The notes below the pieces were generated by a model. The model worked only from the letters and a program-made list of their open reading frames with translations, did no database searches and was not told the DNA's origin. The translations under genes and the position numbers were made by a program. From positions 150,592,047-150,656,046 of the forward strand of contig NC_030678.2 in the NCBI RefSeq assembly GCF_000004195.4: a stretch of DNA of 64,000 nt, written 5' to 3'. Positions 43,027 through 54,775 of this stretch are shown one piece after another. This stretch comes from Xenopus tropicalis (taxonomy: Eukaryota > Chordata > Amphibia > Anura > Pipidae). Positions within the stretch are counted from its first letter, which is position 1, and the number at the start of each line of letters is the position of its first letter.

Positions 43027-44441
43027 GGGGCACATTAATTAAAGTATGATTGAATCCGGAAAGTTTTCGTACTGTGCGTATTTTTTGCAACTTTTTCGTA
43101 CCTTGCGACAATTTGTGCGACAAAATCGTATTTGTTGCGCCGAGTACGAAAGTTTCGGACTCATTAAAGCTTTGTTATCGTGACTTTCCTTGGGCCAGGT
43201 TGGAGCTGCAGAGTGCCATTGAGCCCTATGGGAGACTTTCCTTGGGCCAGGTTGGAGCTGCAGAGTGCCATTGAGCCCTATGGGAGACTTTCCTTGGGCC
43301 AGGTTGGAGCTGCAGAGTGCCATTGAGCCCTATGGGAGACTTTCCTTGGGCCGGGTTGGAGCTGCAGACTGCCATTGAGCCCTATGGGAGACTTTCCTTG
43401 GGCCGGGTTGGAGCTGCAGAGTGCCATTGAGCCCTATGGGAGACTTTCCTTGGGCCGGGTTGGAGCTGCAGAGTGCCATTGAGTCCTATGGGAGACTTTC
43501 CTTGGGCCGGGTTGGAGCTGCAGAGTGCCATTGAGTCCTATGAGAGACTTTCCTTGGGCCGGGTTGGAGCTGCAGACTGCCATTGAGCCCTATGGGAGAC
43601 TTTCCTTGGGCCGGGTTGGAGCTGCAGAGTGCCATTGAGCCCTATGGGAGACTTTCCTTGGGCCGGGTTGGAGCTGCAGAGTGCCATTGAGCCCTATGGG
43701 AGACTTTCCTTGGGCCAGGTTGGAGCTTCAGAGTGCCATTGAGCCCTATGGGAGACTTTCCTTGGGCCGGGTTGGAGCTGCAGACTGCCATTGAGCCCTA
43801 TGGGAGACTTTCCTTGGGCCGGGTTGGAGCTGCAGACTGCCATTGAGCCCTATGGGAGACTTTCCTTGGGCCGGGTTGGAGCTGCAGAGTGCCATTGAGC
43901 CCTATGGGAGACTTTCCTTGGGCCGGGTTGGAGCTGCAGAGTGCCATTGAGCCCTATGGGAGACTTTCCTTGGGCCAGGTTGGAGCTTCAGAGTGCCATT
44001 GAGCCCTATGGGAGACTTTCCTTGGGCCAGGTTGGAGCTGCAGAGTGCCATTGAGCCCTATGGGAGACTTTCCTTGGGCCGGGTTGGAGCTGCAGAGTGC
44101 CATTGAGCCCTATGGGAGACTTTCCTTGGGCCAGGTTGGAGCTGCAGAGTGCCATTGAGCCCTATGGGAGACTTTCCTTGGGCCAGGTTGGAGCTGCAGA
44201 GTGCCATTGAGCCCTATGGGAGGCTTCCAGAAACATGCACAGAAGGATCAGAAAGGTTTTCCCGCCGTTTTTGATCCTTCGGATACAAAATTTTCATGAC
44301 TTTCGGATCGCCAATACGATATTATCGTGACTATTTAGATTTTTTCGGAAGCATTTTCGTGACAATTCCGATCATCAGAAATTATCGTATCTAATCCAAA
44401 TTTTACCCATTTCGGGATTCGTACTTTGATGAATCTGCCCC
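43027..44441. mobile_element. Harbinger-like MITE carrying a 52-bp tandem array
   Basis: It begins GGGGCACATTAATTAAAG and ends GATGAATCTGCCCC, with ATA next to each end as a possible 3-bp duplication. The outer parts resemble 39332-39662, sharing 'gactttcggatcgccaatac'. The middle 1040 bp are a separate tandem expansion. Confidence 0.75.
43182..44221 (+). repeat. 52-bp minisatellite, exactly 20 copies
   Basis: The unit begins GACTTTCCTTGGGCCAGGTT and ends with GAGCCCTATGGGA; the total of 1040 bp is 20 x 52. Variants (GGGCCA/GGGCCG, CAGAGT/CAGACT, GCTGCAG/GCTTCAG) recur in blocks, so growth was by multi-unit duplication. It sits inside the MITE at 43027-44441. Confidence 0.96.
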
Positions 44442-44942
44442 ATAGTATAGTATTAATGGAATATAGGCTGATAAATCAAGCCACTATACCAAATTAAAGT
44501 GACAGTGAAACACAAGTGAGAAGCAGTAATGTGGGAAATTTCCTTCGTTAGTACCCCTAGTGAGCCAAACCACTCACGAGATATAAATGAATATTGCAGC
44601 ATAAAACACCAACGGCTTCTATATGTTCCTCGTATCACTTCAAATGTCTTATATATGCAGGAAGATAATCCAAGGCTCCAGTATCACAGTATTATATAGA
44701 ATAGATGCAAAAGCAAAAAAAAAATACAATCAACTTTTTATTAAAAAATGTAGATGCCACAAAATGGCTATTTACAAGCTTTCAAAGATAATCAACACAT
44801 CAGTAAATGGCTGTTCAGGAACTGAAATCACAAGCACCAGCTTCACCTGAAGATGATGTTAATATCTCTGGACTTTTACTTTGGTATTCTGGATAATAGG
44901 TTCCATACACAATCTAGATATGAAGTAAACCTTTCTCAAAAG

Positions 44943-45480
44943 GGTAGTTCATCTTCCTTTTAATATGTTTTAGAATGTATTATTTTTATAGTTTTTGTAT
45001 TGTTTGCCTTATTATTCTTACTCTTTCAAGCTCTCAGATTGATGTCACTGACCCCCAGCAGCCAATAAGCTTCTGAGCTGAGATTCTATTACTATTATTT
45101 CTATTACTTATCTCTCTATTCAGGCCTCTCTTATTCATATTCCAGTCTTTCATTCAAACCACTGCCTGTTGCTAGGGTAATTTTGACCCTAAGGGCAAGG
45201 TCACACTAAGGGGCACATTTATGAACGCTCAAACGTGCTTCTCTCAGCCCTGCATTTTTTCGTTAGGTTGATCGAAGTGGACCCTCTTCCCTATGCCGCC
45301 CATGGCTACACTGAAGCGTTTCTACATTACGTGTGACCACGTAACCACCAGATAGCTGGTGAAATTCCAAAATTGTAGAGAGCTACTAAACAAAAAGCTA
45401 AATAATTAAAAAACCCCAAAGTAAGAAAAAAATAGAAGATCAATTGGAAATAGTCTGAGAATATCACAGTCTATGTCATA
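44943..45480. mobile_element. MITE (GTTCACC family), copy 4, with a nested insertion
   Basis: The left part resembles 52028-52458 ('gatgtcactgacccccagcagcc', 'cattcaaaccactgcctg', 'ttgctaggg'), as does the right part ('gatagctggtgaaattcc', 'agaagatcaattggaaatag'). They are separated by an unrelated block at about 45197-45352 that has its own GGTCACAC / GTGTGACC inverted ends. Confidence 0.65.
45197..45352. mobile_element. short MITE nested in the preceding element
   Basis: It starts GGGCAAGGTCACACTAAGG and ends ACGTGTGACCACG; the inverted ends GGTCACAC / GTGTGACC are clear. It interrupts the homology between 44943-45480 and 52028-52458. Confidence 0.6.
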
Positions 45481-46096
45481 CTATTTCCGTTTCCTTTTCA
45501 TGATCCTAAAATTCTAGCCTAAAGGAATATCTATGGAATGAAAGGTGACAGGCTTCCTGCTTAACCTGAGCGCTGACTGTTCTTATGTATCATGCACAAA
45601 TACAGCAAATGGCAAAAATATGACTCTCCTCTTTTATAATTGTTAAAGCAATGGCTTTTAGTTCTAGATATTGAACTTTCTTCTTTTAATCTGGAGCTAC
45701 AGAGACTCGCAAACAGAAAAAAAACATGTTAGCATATGGGAAAGTTCTGGGATTTTACTGCATCGCTTAACAAATGCTGATGTGAGGACTTTGCATGTGA
45801 TTTATCAACTAGAGAATCACAGACAAGCGACTGCTGCAGGGGAATAGCTCCCTACAGTTACATGTCTGAGTCTTACAGGGAAACATTCAGATGCTGGCAT
45901 AGGAAAAAAAGAAAGATTTGTCCTGGGGCTTTGCACTTTGTTATCTACAATGTAATATAAACCCTTCGGTTTCTATTTATAAGTATTTACATTTCCATCT
46001 TGAATAAGGATTGGTCCTGTTTCAGTAGAAACCCTCAAAGTAAGAAATGTTTCCAATTTTTCAATTAATAAATAAGCACTGCATTTTAGTAATATA

Positions 46097-47195
46097 TCTA
46101 TAGTAACATAGTAATTAAGGTTGAAAGAAGACACACCTTCCATCAAGGTCAACCTTTTCTGTCTATATAAAACCTGCCTAACTGTTAGTTGATCCAGAGA
46201 AAGGCAAAAAAAAACCTTCTGAAGCCTCTCTAATTTGCCTTAGAGGTGGAAAAAATTCCTGACCCCAAGTTGGCAATTGAACCAGTCCCTGGATCAACTT
46301 GTACTGAGAGCTATCCCCCATAACCCTGTATTCCCTCACTTGTACTAAGAGCTATCTCCCATAACCCTGTATTCCCTCACTTGTACTGAGAGCTATCTCC
46401 CATAACCCTGTATTCCCTCACTTGTACTGAGAGCTATCTCCCATACCCCTGTATTCCCTCACTTGTACTGAGAGCTATCTCCCATAACCCTGTATTCCCT
46501 CACTTGTACTGAGAGCTATCTCCCATAACCCTGTATTCCCTCACTTGTACTGAGAGCTATCTCCCATAACCCTGTATTCCCTCACTTGTACTGAGAGCTA
46601 TCTCCCATAACCCTGTATTCCCTCACTTGTACTAAGAGCTATCCCCCATAACCCTGTATTCCCTCACTTGTACTAAGAGCTATCTCCCATAACCCTGTAT
46701 TCCCTCACTTGTACTAAGAGCTATCTCCCATAACCCTGTATTCCCTTTCTAAAAAGTCATCCAACCCCTTCTTGAAGCTATATAGTGTGTCTGCCAGTAT
46801 GACTGATTCAGGGAGGGATTCCACAACTTCACAGCTCTCACTGTAACAAACTCTTTCTGAATATTAAGAACCTGCTTTATTCTAATTGGATGGGTGTCCT
46901 TAAGTCTGCTGGAAGGACTTGTTGGTAAATAAAGCATTAATGAGATTATTACTATATGATCCCCTTATATATTTATCATATCCCACCTTAATCGCCTCTT
47001 CTCCAGTATAAGCAGCCGCAACTTGCCCAGTCTTATTTCATAACTGAGATTTCCCATACCCTTTACCAGCTTAGTTGCCCTTCTCTGGACCTTTTCTAAC
47101 TTAATAATGGCCTGTTTGAGCACTGGAGACCAAAACTGTACTGCATATAGATGGAGCCTTATCAGCGTTTTTGAAAGTGAAAGAATAACCCCCTT
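46097..47195 (-). mobile_element. 5'-truncated CR1-like LINE fragment
   Basis: Read on the minus strand it matches the 3' part of the CR1 element at 31375-37448. The ORF2 C-terminus is recognisable: decayed RVQRRATKLVKGM-like coding at about 47040-47110, and FVTVRAVKLWNPSLNQSYWQ in the frame 46749-46937. The 3' UTR follows ('ggatcaact', 'aattagagaggc', 'ttttgcctttctctggatc') with the 'actatgttac' tail. One part of the 3' UTR is expanded in tandem. Confidence 0.88.
46298..46748 (+). repeat. 41-bp tandem repeat (11 copies) inside a CR1 3' UTR
   Basis: The unit begins CTTGTACTGAGAGCTATCTC and ends CCCTGTATTCCCTCA; starts run from 46298 to 46708 in steps of 41. It derives from the end of ORF2 and the start of the 3' UTR (…EGIQGYG, stop, then AGCTCTTAGTAC in sense). 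It is unrelated in sequence to the cog6 41-bp minisatellite. Confidence 0.95.
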
Positions 47196-47835
47196 CTGCA
47201 GTTTTGTTATGGTCGTGTTCCTTCCTCTCTCAGTTTAAGCAATGGAAACAGCTCTAAAACATGTGTTGCCTCTCTCCATGTTATTTTTGTCAATAATACA
47301 GTGTAAATCATTTTTAAGGCTAAAAAAAGGGGAAAAAAATCCCCCAAACACATGCAAGCACAACTTTTTTGAGTTTGTTGTCAGAAACAACGTGAAGTGT
47401 AACTGATGTTTCTTATTTGCAGAAGTGTTGAACAACAGTTTGAACCTTAGAGTCAGTGATCCCTTTCACTGTTGGGTAGTTATTCATTTGTGAATATTGG
47501 CCAGAACAGCACTTAATGTGAAACCATCAATCTTAAGTTTTCTGCAACTATTTATCATTAAACATCACTTATTTTAAAAATTGGGAAATCACGAACTAGT
47601 AGTCAAGCTGCAGGGCAGTTAGGATGAGATTCAGAGGACTATACTATATTACAAGTCTAAAAACTTTTTACCAAAAAGTGAGACTTACACACAAAATTAT
47701 AATAATTGTCCCCCATGAGCACTTTTGATCCATAATTTGTAAAGGCATGTCTGTTAAAATAGGCAAGTTTGGCCATACAGTATGTGGAGTTATAGGTTGG
47801 ATTACTCTGCAAATGCGTGGACTGCACACTACCAC

Positions 47836-47911
47836 TTAGATTGTAAGCTCTACGGGGCCGGATACCTCCTTCCTACTGTGCCTCATACCACATGGCACTT
47901 ATTCCCTGTGC

Positions 47912-47968
<57 letters not shown>

Positions 47969-48072
47969 ATTTATTTATTATAACACTTGTCCTTTTGTAA
48001 TTTTGTATTTTGTAAGATTGTACAGCGCTGCGTACCCTTGTGGCGCTTTATAAATAAAGTTATACATACATA
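47836..48072 (+). repeat. retroposon-like repeat ending GCGCTTTATAAATAAAG
   Basis: It begins 'agattgtaagctctacgggg', has an embedded TA microsatellite (47914-47965), and ends 'ttgtacagcgctgcgtac..tggcgctttataaataaag' followed by an (ATAC)-like tail. The copy at 48918-49096 is the same family in inverse orientation. A SINE or MITE origin is possible. Confidence 0.65.
47914..47965. repeat. (TA)n microsatellite
   Basis: About 26 TA dinucleotides without interruption, inside the repeat at 47836-48072. Confidence 0.95.
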
Positions 48073-48917
48073 AATAGTGGTCATTCACAACGTGGAAAAT
48101 AGAATGCAGTGTGCAAAATATGGAAGCAATCTGCCATGTTTGTGCACTTTACACCCTGCCTTTCACCCTACATGAGTTGCCGCAGGTCTCTGCAGTCTGC
48201 ACAGGGACTTGCATTCGGCAGCTTTGTAATCATGAGAGGAGGGGGAGGCATTTAAGTGGACAGAAATGCTCTATGTATGAGTATTAAGGGACACGCTCTT
48301 ACACTTCTGTCCAGGGTCTTAAAAAATGACTCCAGGGTTTTCCATTTACCCAAAACAGGCTGATAGAGGTCATCACTGAGAAAAGCAACTCCGTTAAAGC
48401 TGCCATGCTTTCCAGTTTAGCCAAGTTACCATAGGTGTGTTCACACCAGTAGCTGATCATGTTAATTTATTTTTTTGAGTTAAGCTCTTGTTTAAAGTAG
48501 GGATGGAAATTGTTTTAGAAATTGGTGAACTCTAAATCCATTGTAAAAGGTTTGGCCAAATACTGAACCGAATCCTAATTTGCTTATGGAAATTAGGCTA
48601 CAGAAGTGCCAAAATGAATGTGGTAAAAAAAATTAAACTTTTCAAGGATCCGGTTCGGGCAGGCATGTGGAATCAGTTGAATCCTGCTGAAAAAGGCCAA
48701 ATCCTGGATTCAGTGCAGTCCTATTTAAGTACCCAAATTGAACAAATAACCTGACTATCTATTGCTAACTTTAAAAAACAATAGAATATTTAAAAGCAAT
48801 AGGGGAAAATGTAGATTTAGACATCGGTGGGTTTCAGTTCACTAAAGAATAAAGAGGTAAAGACCTCTTGTGAGCTTTAAAATCTGAAGTAGAATGGCAG
48901 AGGTTAAGGAAGTGCAG

Positions 48918-49096
48918 ATGATTATTATTATTATTATTAACATTTATTTATAAAGCGCCAGCATATTACGCAGCGCTGTACAATAAGTGGGTTTCACACA
49001 TTGGACATACAGAGTAACATATAAAGCAATCAATAACTGATACAAGAGGTGAAGAGAGCCCTGCCCAAAAGAGCTTACAATCTACAAAGGATGAGG
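48918..49096 (-). repeat. retroposon-like repeat, inverse copy with (TTA)n tail
   Basis: The (ATT)n tail at 48921-48940 is followed by 'atttataaagcgccagcat..acgcagcgctgtaca' and then 'agagcttacaatctac'. This is the reverse complement order of 47836-48072. Confidence 0.7.
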
Positions 49097-51604
49097 GAAT
49101 GTGTGTTTAGGGGTAAGTTAGGCGGCACCGGCCCCAAAGTTACCAGCGAGTGACAAAAAGTCGCTTTTTTTAACCAGAAATTTGTTTCTGCTAGTGTAGA
49201 GAGTGCAATTGGCCGCCTCAGGGTGGGACTCTGAAAAACTTTTGCATTTGAGCCTGTGGGAAACGAGTTTGGCCACCAATAAACAGTGGTCTACTTGCCT
49301 GGATACCCCTAGTGGTGATAACAGTTTTAACAGTGTAGTTGCTTAATGGATGAGACTTTCTAAGACAACTAAAAGCGGCCACCGCCACTTATATCCATGC
49401 ATGCTAACATGCAAAAAGACAGTTTTGTCTCCAGTAGAAGCTTTTAAGACTAGTTAACCTAAAAGAAACAGAAAATAAATCCTGGTTCTAAACTGGGTAC
49501 ATTTCCCCCTACAGTTGATTTGCCAGGACATGCTAGAAGGATAAAAATGTGCTCGGAATATAGATCCATAAAGCAATTTACCAAATAATGGAGTCAGAAA
49601 ATTATATATTTTTTTTCGCTCGCTGAAATATAATTGCATTTTGGTTCCGTGTTTCTTCCTTTGAATCAATAAAAATGTAAATATAGTATCAATTTAATGT
49701 GAATAAAGGATGGCAGTGTATAAAAGAGCCTTTCTTTTTAATAAGCACGCCTATCATTGTACAATGTCCAGCCGAAACGCTTGCCGGCTAATACTCGCTC
49801 ATGCAACGCAGTCATTGTTATGTCATTGGATTTCTCCGTAGCACAATGCCGCCGCAGCACTTTGTAAGGTGTCATTCTTCTTGGCCTGTCATGGGAGCTG
49901 TTCCTCCTCATTGGACTTAACCACTGCTGCAATAGCCAGGATATATTGAATACATTTATAAGTTTGGGGGCCCAGTCTGAGGAAAATAATCAGTTGTTAC
50001 CAACCTGTGGTTGTTAAACTACAGCTCCCAACAACCCCTTCCAGGTGTGAGTTGTGGTTCAAAAACAGGGGTACAGGTTGCACATTCAGGTTGCATATAT
50101 TGAAATTATGTAACAATATCATTAATGACAAAAACCATTGCTAAGTGCAGGGCAGGGTGCAAAGCACGGAATACAGCTCTTTCTGCATTAAGCAGCATTG
50201 TCTTCATAAAGGGCAGACTTGAAGAGGCAATTTTGCCACCTTTAGCAGGGCCATATTTATATATAGGCACCCAAGGGCCTGTTCCTAGGTCCCAGCTTTT
50301 GGGGAACAGCCACTGGGTGCCTATATAATAAGTTTAATTTAAAAATTAAATAAATTCCCCAGGTTTCTGAAGAAATCCAGGGCTGGAGCTGGGGGGGTGA
50401 AAGGGGTAGGGTCTTCAATGCAGCGAGTGAGCACTTCTGCAATCTGGGGGCGTATTTAGGTTCAGCGACATCACTCGCAATTTGGGGGCCATATTTAGGT
50501 CTAGTGCCTAGGGTGGCATCAGACCTAATACAGCCCTGCCCCTTAGTGTTCTTGCTCTTGCCTTAAAGGTCATTATAAATGGCCCTAATGTCTTTTAAAC
50601 TTTTTGGGTTTCAAATCACTAACTGTGGCTCTTCAATTGCTATATCATTGGGGCAGATATCCATTATCAGCAGGTGTTTGGTGTGCAAGATAACCACATT
50701 CAGTGATTAATGCCATAAAATATAATTTTTTTTGCCTCATTTCTCACTGTTTCTCACTTTCCTGCCATCCCGTTGTGTAGAGATCGTAGTAGGGCATCAA
50801 TATGTTGCTGCCAGACTTTAGGTGGTGTCAGTAGGGGGCAGGCCAAGGTCCCCTTATTCTCTCATCTGAATCAGTGCAGCCGCGCTGGCATCAGCACAAA
50901 CGGTAGATAGTGTGGATCAGGGCACAGAGACAGAGTTTGAGAGGGGCATAAAAGGCAATAGGTTATAAGTCCCCAGTCTCTGACAGGAACCTTCACAAGG
51001 ATGTTTTTGGCAAAAGTTGAAAATTAAATATTTTTGTTACGTTGTGAAGTAACTTTGTAATTACCCCATGGATGTCTAAATTATGGCACATGGGATGATT
51101 TGGGGAAATTCATTAGGGTTTATTTACTAAATCCCTTTCCCCAAGTGCTACAGATTTCAGGGGCGCAAAGCAGGTCCCTTAAGTGCTCAGTTACAGTACT
51201 TGCAGCAGGAGGTTTGTGCATGAAATGTAGGAGTATATTTGGGCAGAGGTCAGGCAATGATGGCAGCAAAGAGTGATAGATGACAGCCAGACCTGGCCAG
51301 ACAGCAACATCCAAGTAGGGGTCAAGTCAGACCCCAATCACAGGTGAGTCGGAATCATAAGAATGCTAAGTGCTCTATCACCATGGGCAATACTGACCTA
51401 ATCAGTGGATCTCTGCATGCTTCTTATACATCTGGGTAGCATTCATGTGTAAAACCAATAATTTACCTGTTACTGTTGGATAACCAGATTTAGAGCTATA
51501 CCTTTGCCATACTCAATATATCCAACCAAGCAAGATTTAGAAATCCTGCCACTTCAGCACACATAGAGCCATAGGTTTGGGCCCTGTATCTTAACTTTGG
51601 GCCC

Positions 51605-51690
51605 CTGTTGTTGCTGGACTACTTACTACAAGTCCCAATATTTTTCTAAATATTAGAGTTAAAGAATGCTGGGAGTTGTAGTCCACCAAT
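51605..51690. mobile_element. small palindromic MITE ('ggactaca..' family)
   Basis: Imperfect inverted ends: 'tgctggactacttactacaag' on the left and 'ctgggagttgtagtccacc' on the right. It resembles the widespread vertebrate 'actacaactcccagcatgc' elements. Superfamily not assigned. Confidence 0.55.
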
Positions 51691-52027
51691 ATCTGTAGAA
51701 CCAAGATCAAGAAAGAAGGCACTGTCTGGGTATCTGTCAGTGTGACATTTGCAGTTTTTGGAATGAGCATACCCAAATACACTTACAGACAAATGTAAAT
51801 GTAGGCATTTATGTGGCAATTAGGGAGCATGCAATATTCCATGTTATAGTTTTACAAATATTTATCAGATTAGCAGAACTGCAAATACATATTAATTTCA
51901 ATTTGTCTGCAGACATTTATGCACCATTAAAATGGCTTGTATGCAAAGTGTCTATAATCTGATTAACAGTTATAGGGCACCCTACAAGATTATTTTATTT
52001 TCCCACACCACCAGTGTTTCACCTTCA

Positions 52028-52458
52028 GGTTATAGAATGGTCCTTTCTTAGCAACATTTCAATTGGTTTTCATTTTTTACTTTTAATAGATTTTGAATTA
52101 TTTGCCCTCCTCTTCTGACTCTTACCAGATTTTAAATAGGGGTCACTGACCCCAGCAGCCAAAAACTATTGCTCTGCAAGGCTACAATCTTATAGTTACT
52201 TTTTAGTATTTATGTTTCTATTTAGGCCCTTCTATATTTATATTGTTGTCCCTCATTCAAACCACTGCCTGGTTGCTAGGTTAAACAGAAAGCTAGCAAC
52301 CACATAGCCGCTAAAATTCCGAACTGGAGAATTGCTGGTCAAAAAGGGAAATATTTAAAAATCCCCAAATAATAAAAAATAATGATCAATTGCAAATGGT
52401 CTCAGAATAGTATACTCTATATCATGCTAAGAATTAATTTAAAGGTGAACAACCCCTT
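52028..52458. mobile_element. MITE (GTTCACC family), copy 5, uninterrupted
   Basis: The left part is 'ttcaggttatagaatggtcc' and the right end GGTGAACAACCCCTTTAA. It contains the full central region ('ggtcactgaccccagcagcc', 'cattcaaaccactgcctgg', 'ttgctaggttaaac'). It is the most complete minus-like copy and the reference for the others in this window. Confidence 0.75.
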
Positions 52459-54525
52459 TAAGTCAGCACACAGTTTACACTTACAGACCCAAAGTGATTC
52501 CTTACCAGCAGGCTTGAACTGATGCCTGCCAGAGTAGGATCTCCTAGTTGGCCCAGTCCCTTATGTGTTTCAGTCAAATACAATTCCTCTCAATCTTTCT
52601 TACTTTTACAAAAAAGTTAATGTAACTGAGCAATATTGATCAACTTTTATTTCTTTTAGTGCAAGATAATGACACAGCATGAGAAGCCAGTGGCTGAATT
52701 TGCAGACTATTAAATTGGTTATGTTGTCATGGTGCATGATTCAAGTAATCATTAGATGAGTTGACTCTCCGATATAAAATACAGAACATAATAAATCAGC
52801 AGCTGGAAAATTAGCATGAGTGGATAACAATCAGCTATAAAATTAATTAATTTGATGCAATCATAAATTGTGGTACTTCTAATGAGATGACTGGGTCTGT
52901 GCATCCAGTCCCAAGGGCTCTCTTGGTTCACTTTCCCAATAGCTTTTGTATTAGATGTACAGCCGTTATTGTCATAGACAGTTACATGCAACAAAGGGAG
53001 GTATACAGTAAATATGATATACCAGAACACAGATACTGATTGGAAAAAAAATGTTTATGTTAAAAACATTTCACTTTGTCTATACATACATTCAATGTTG
53101 TTTAAGATTGAAATATTGGTTTTAAGATACTTCACCTAGGGCAGTGCTTTTTGGACTTTTTTAGTCCAGGCCTACCTTTGAGATCTAGCATATAGTCAGG
53201 GGCCCCCCTTAGCCTACAGACCCATAAAACAACTTTTCTGTACTAGCCATGGTTCCATGGTTCTAGGTAGATAAAAACCCCCCTCCAAGTCTCACCCTAA
53301 TTGTCCTTTATAGGAGAACTAAACCCTATAAAACTGGCTAGAAAACTGTTAATACTGAACGAGCCTAAAAGTTAAACAGTTAAGCTTTTAGTCAAAGATG
53401 CCAATATGAACACATTAAATGTTCCAAGTGTTGTGACTTCTAGCAGGCTACAATTACAGCTGCCTTATGGAGGCATCTCCCTGTGAAGCATATTGTAGCT
53501 CATACATGCCCCCAAAACTCAAAGGGAAAACAGTTATTTGTAAGATTAATTTACATTCACTTTTTTCTATGGGAATCTAACCCCCTCCCCCCAAAAAATG
53601 AGTTTTCTTGCTAAGAGAGAGGTTCTGAGCACTTTTGCATTTTACATTTATTTCTAAGCACCCTGAGTAGCGTTACATCACTTATTTGCATCAATTTATT
53701 TTTTGCACAAGGAGCAGTTTCTGTCCTTACCATATTATTGTACCTCCCTGCCATGTATTGGATACCTGTATGCTTTGGGGGCTAAACAATACATCATTTG
53801 TCCTATCTGCCCATCTGCAAATACTAGTGGAGTTTCCTAAATGATAAATATAGATACAGAATTAAATCTCAGATTTTTCACTGAATAGAAAGCTTACTCT
53901 AAGAATTTATTAACCCTGTGGTATTCCAAACTTGCAAGTTTGCACTATGTTATAAACTTGTTCCCCATTGTAGTCACACTGCCAACTCTTTTTTCCACTT
54001 TTGTTATTCCTCCTTAACGAGTTATGTTGTACATTTTTTTTTGTCCTATGAAACTTTAGTTTTTAACTCTAGTTTGTCTTAAAGGGCACCTCATTGAAAA
54101 ACTGTGAACAGAAGCTAATAGCACAAGGAGAGTGGGGCCTTAAGGAGTTCTCTAAGAAGAATCTATAGTAAATGCTACAAGCCTTTCATTTAGTAGCCTG
54201 CTGGCAACAAAATGTCCAAAATGTGTGCCATTGCCCTAAGAGATTTAATACAGCCATGTAGGCAGAGATAATATTGCCCAACTGATAAACAGTTGAAATA
54301 CGATTTATAAAATGATGAATAATTAATAATAAATTACTATGTTCAAAAATATCGACCATGAGACTGGCCATGCATGTTAATAGGCTCTAAGTGAGTGAGT
54401 TTAGCATAGGAGGCAGGAGCCATGACTGGGACAAGGAAGGGGCAGGCTAGACAAGGTGTGCAGTGTTTAACTGGGGAGCGGAGTTATGCATTGGTTAATG
54501 AAAACAGGGTGAATCATAGTGAGAA

Positions 54526-54639
54526 GAGAGTATTGGCTAGTGTAAGGTCAGAAGGCAGGTAAGGGAGTTGCAGGAAATAGGAGAGAGTATTGGCTAGTGT
54601 AAGGTCAGAAGGCAGGTAAGGGAGTTGCAGGAAATAGGA
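54526..54639. repeat. 57-bp direct duplication (2 copies)
   Basis: A 57-bp stretch starting GAGTATTGGCTAGTGTAAGG occurs at about 54528 and again at 54585, essentially identical. A simple local tandem duplication. Confidence 0.93.
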
Positions 54640-54714
54640 AGGGGGTCAGTAGAAAGGAGGGCATCTTCCTGTTTTGGTGGTAATTCAAGCAGAATACTGC
54701 CCACCAACCTTTGT

Positions 54715-54775
54715 AACATAGTAACATAGTAAGTTAGGTTGAAAAAAGACACACATCCATCAAGTTTAGTTTAGT
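54715..54775 (-). mobile_element. CR1-like LINE 3' tail fragment
   Basis: 'gtaacatagtaacatagtaa' followed by 'gttaggttgaaaaaagacac' is the reverse complement of the CR1 3' terminus at about 37390-37448. Only the last ~60 bp are present. Confidence 0.85.

Noticed and set aside
43039..43323. A 94-codon minus-strand frame with a repeating Leu/Gln/Pro pattern
   Set aside because: It is the start of the 52-bp minisatellite read backwards.
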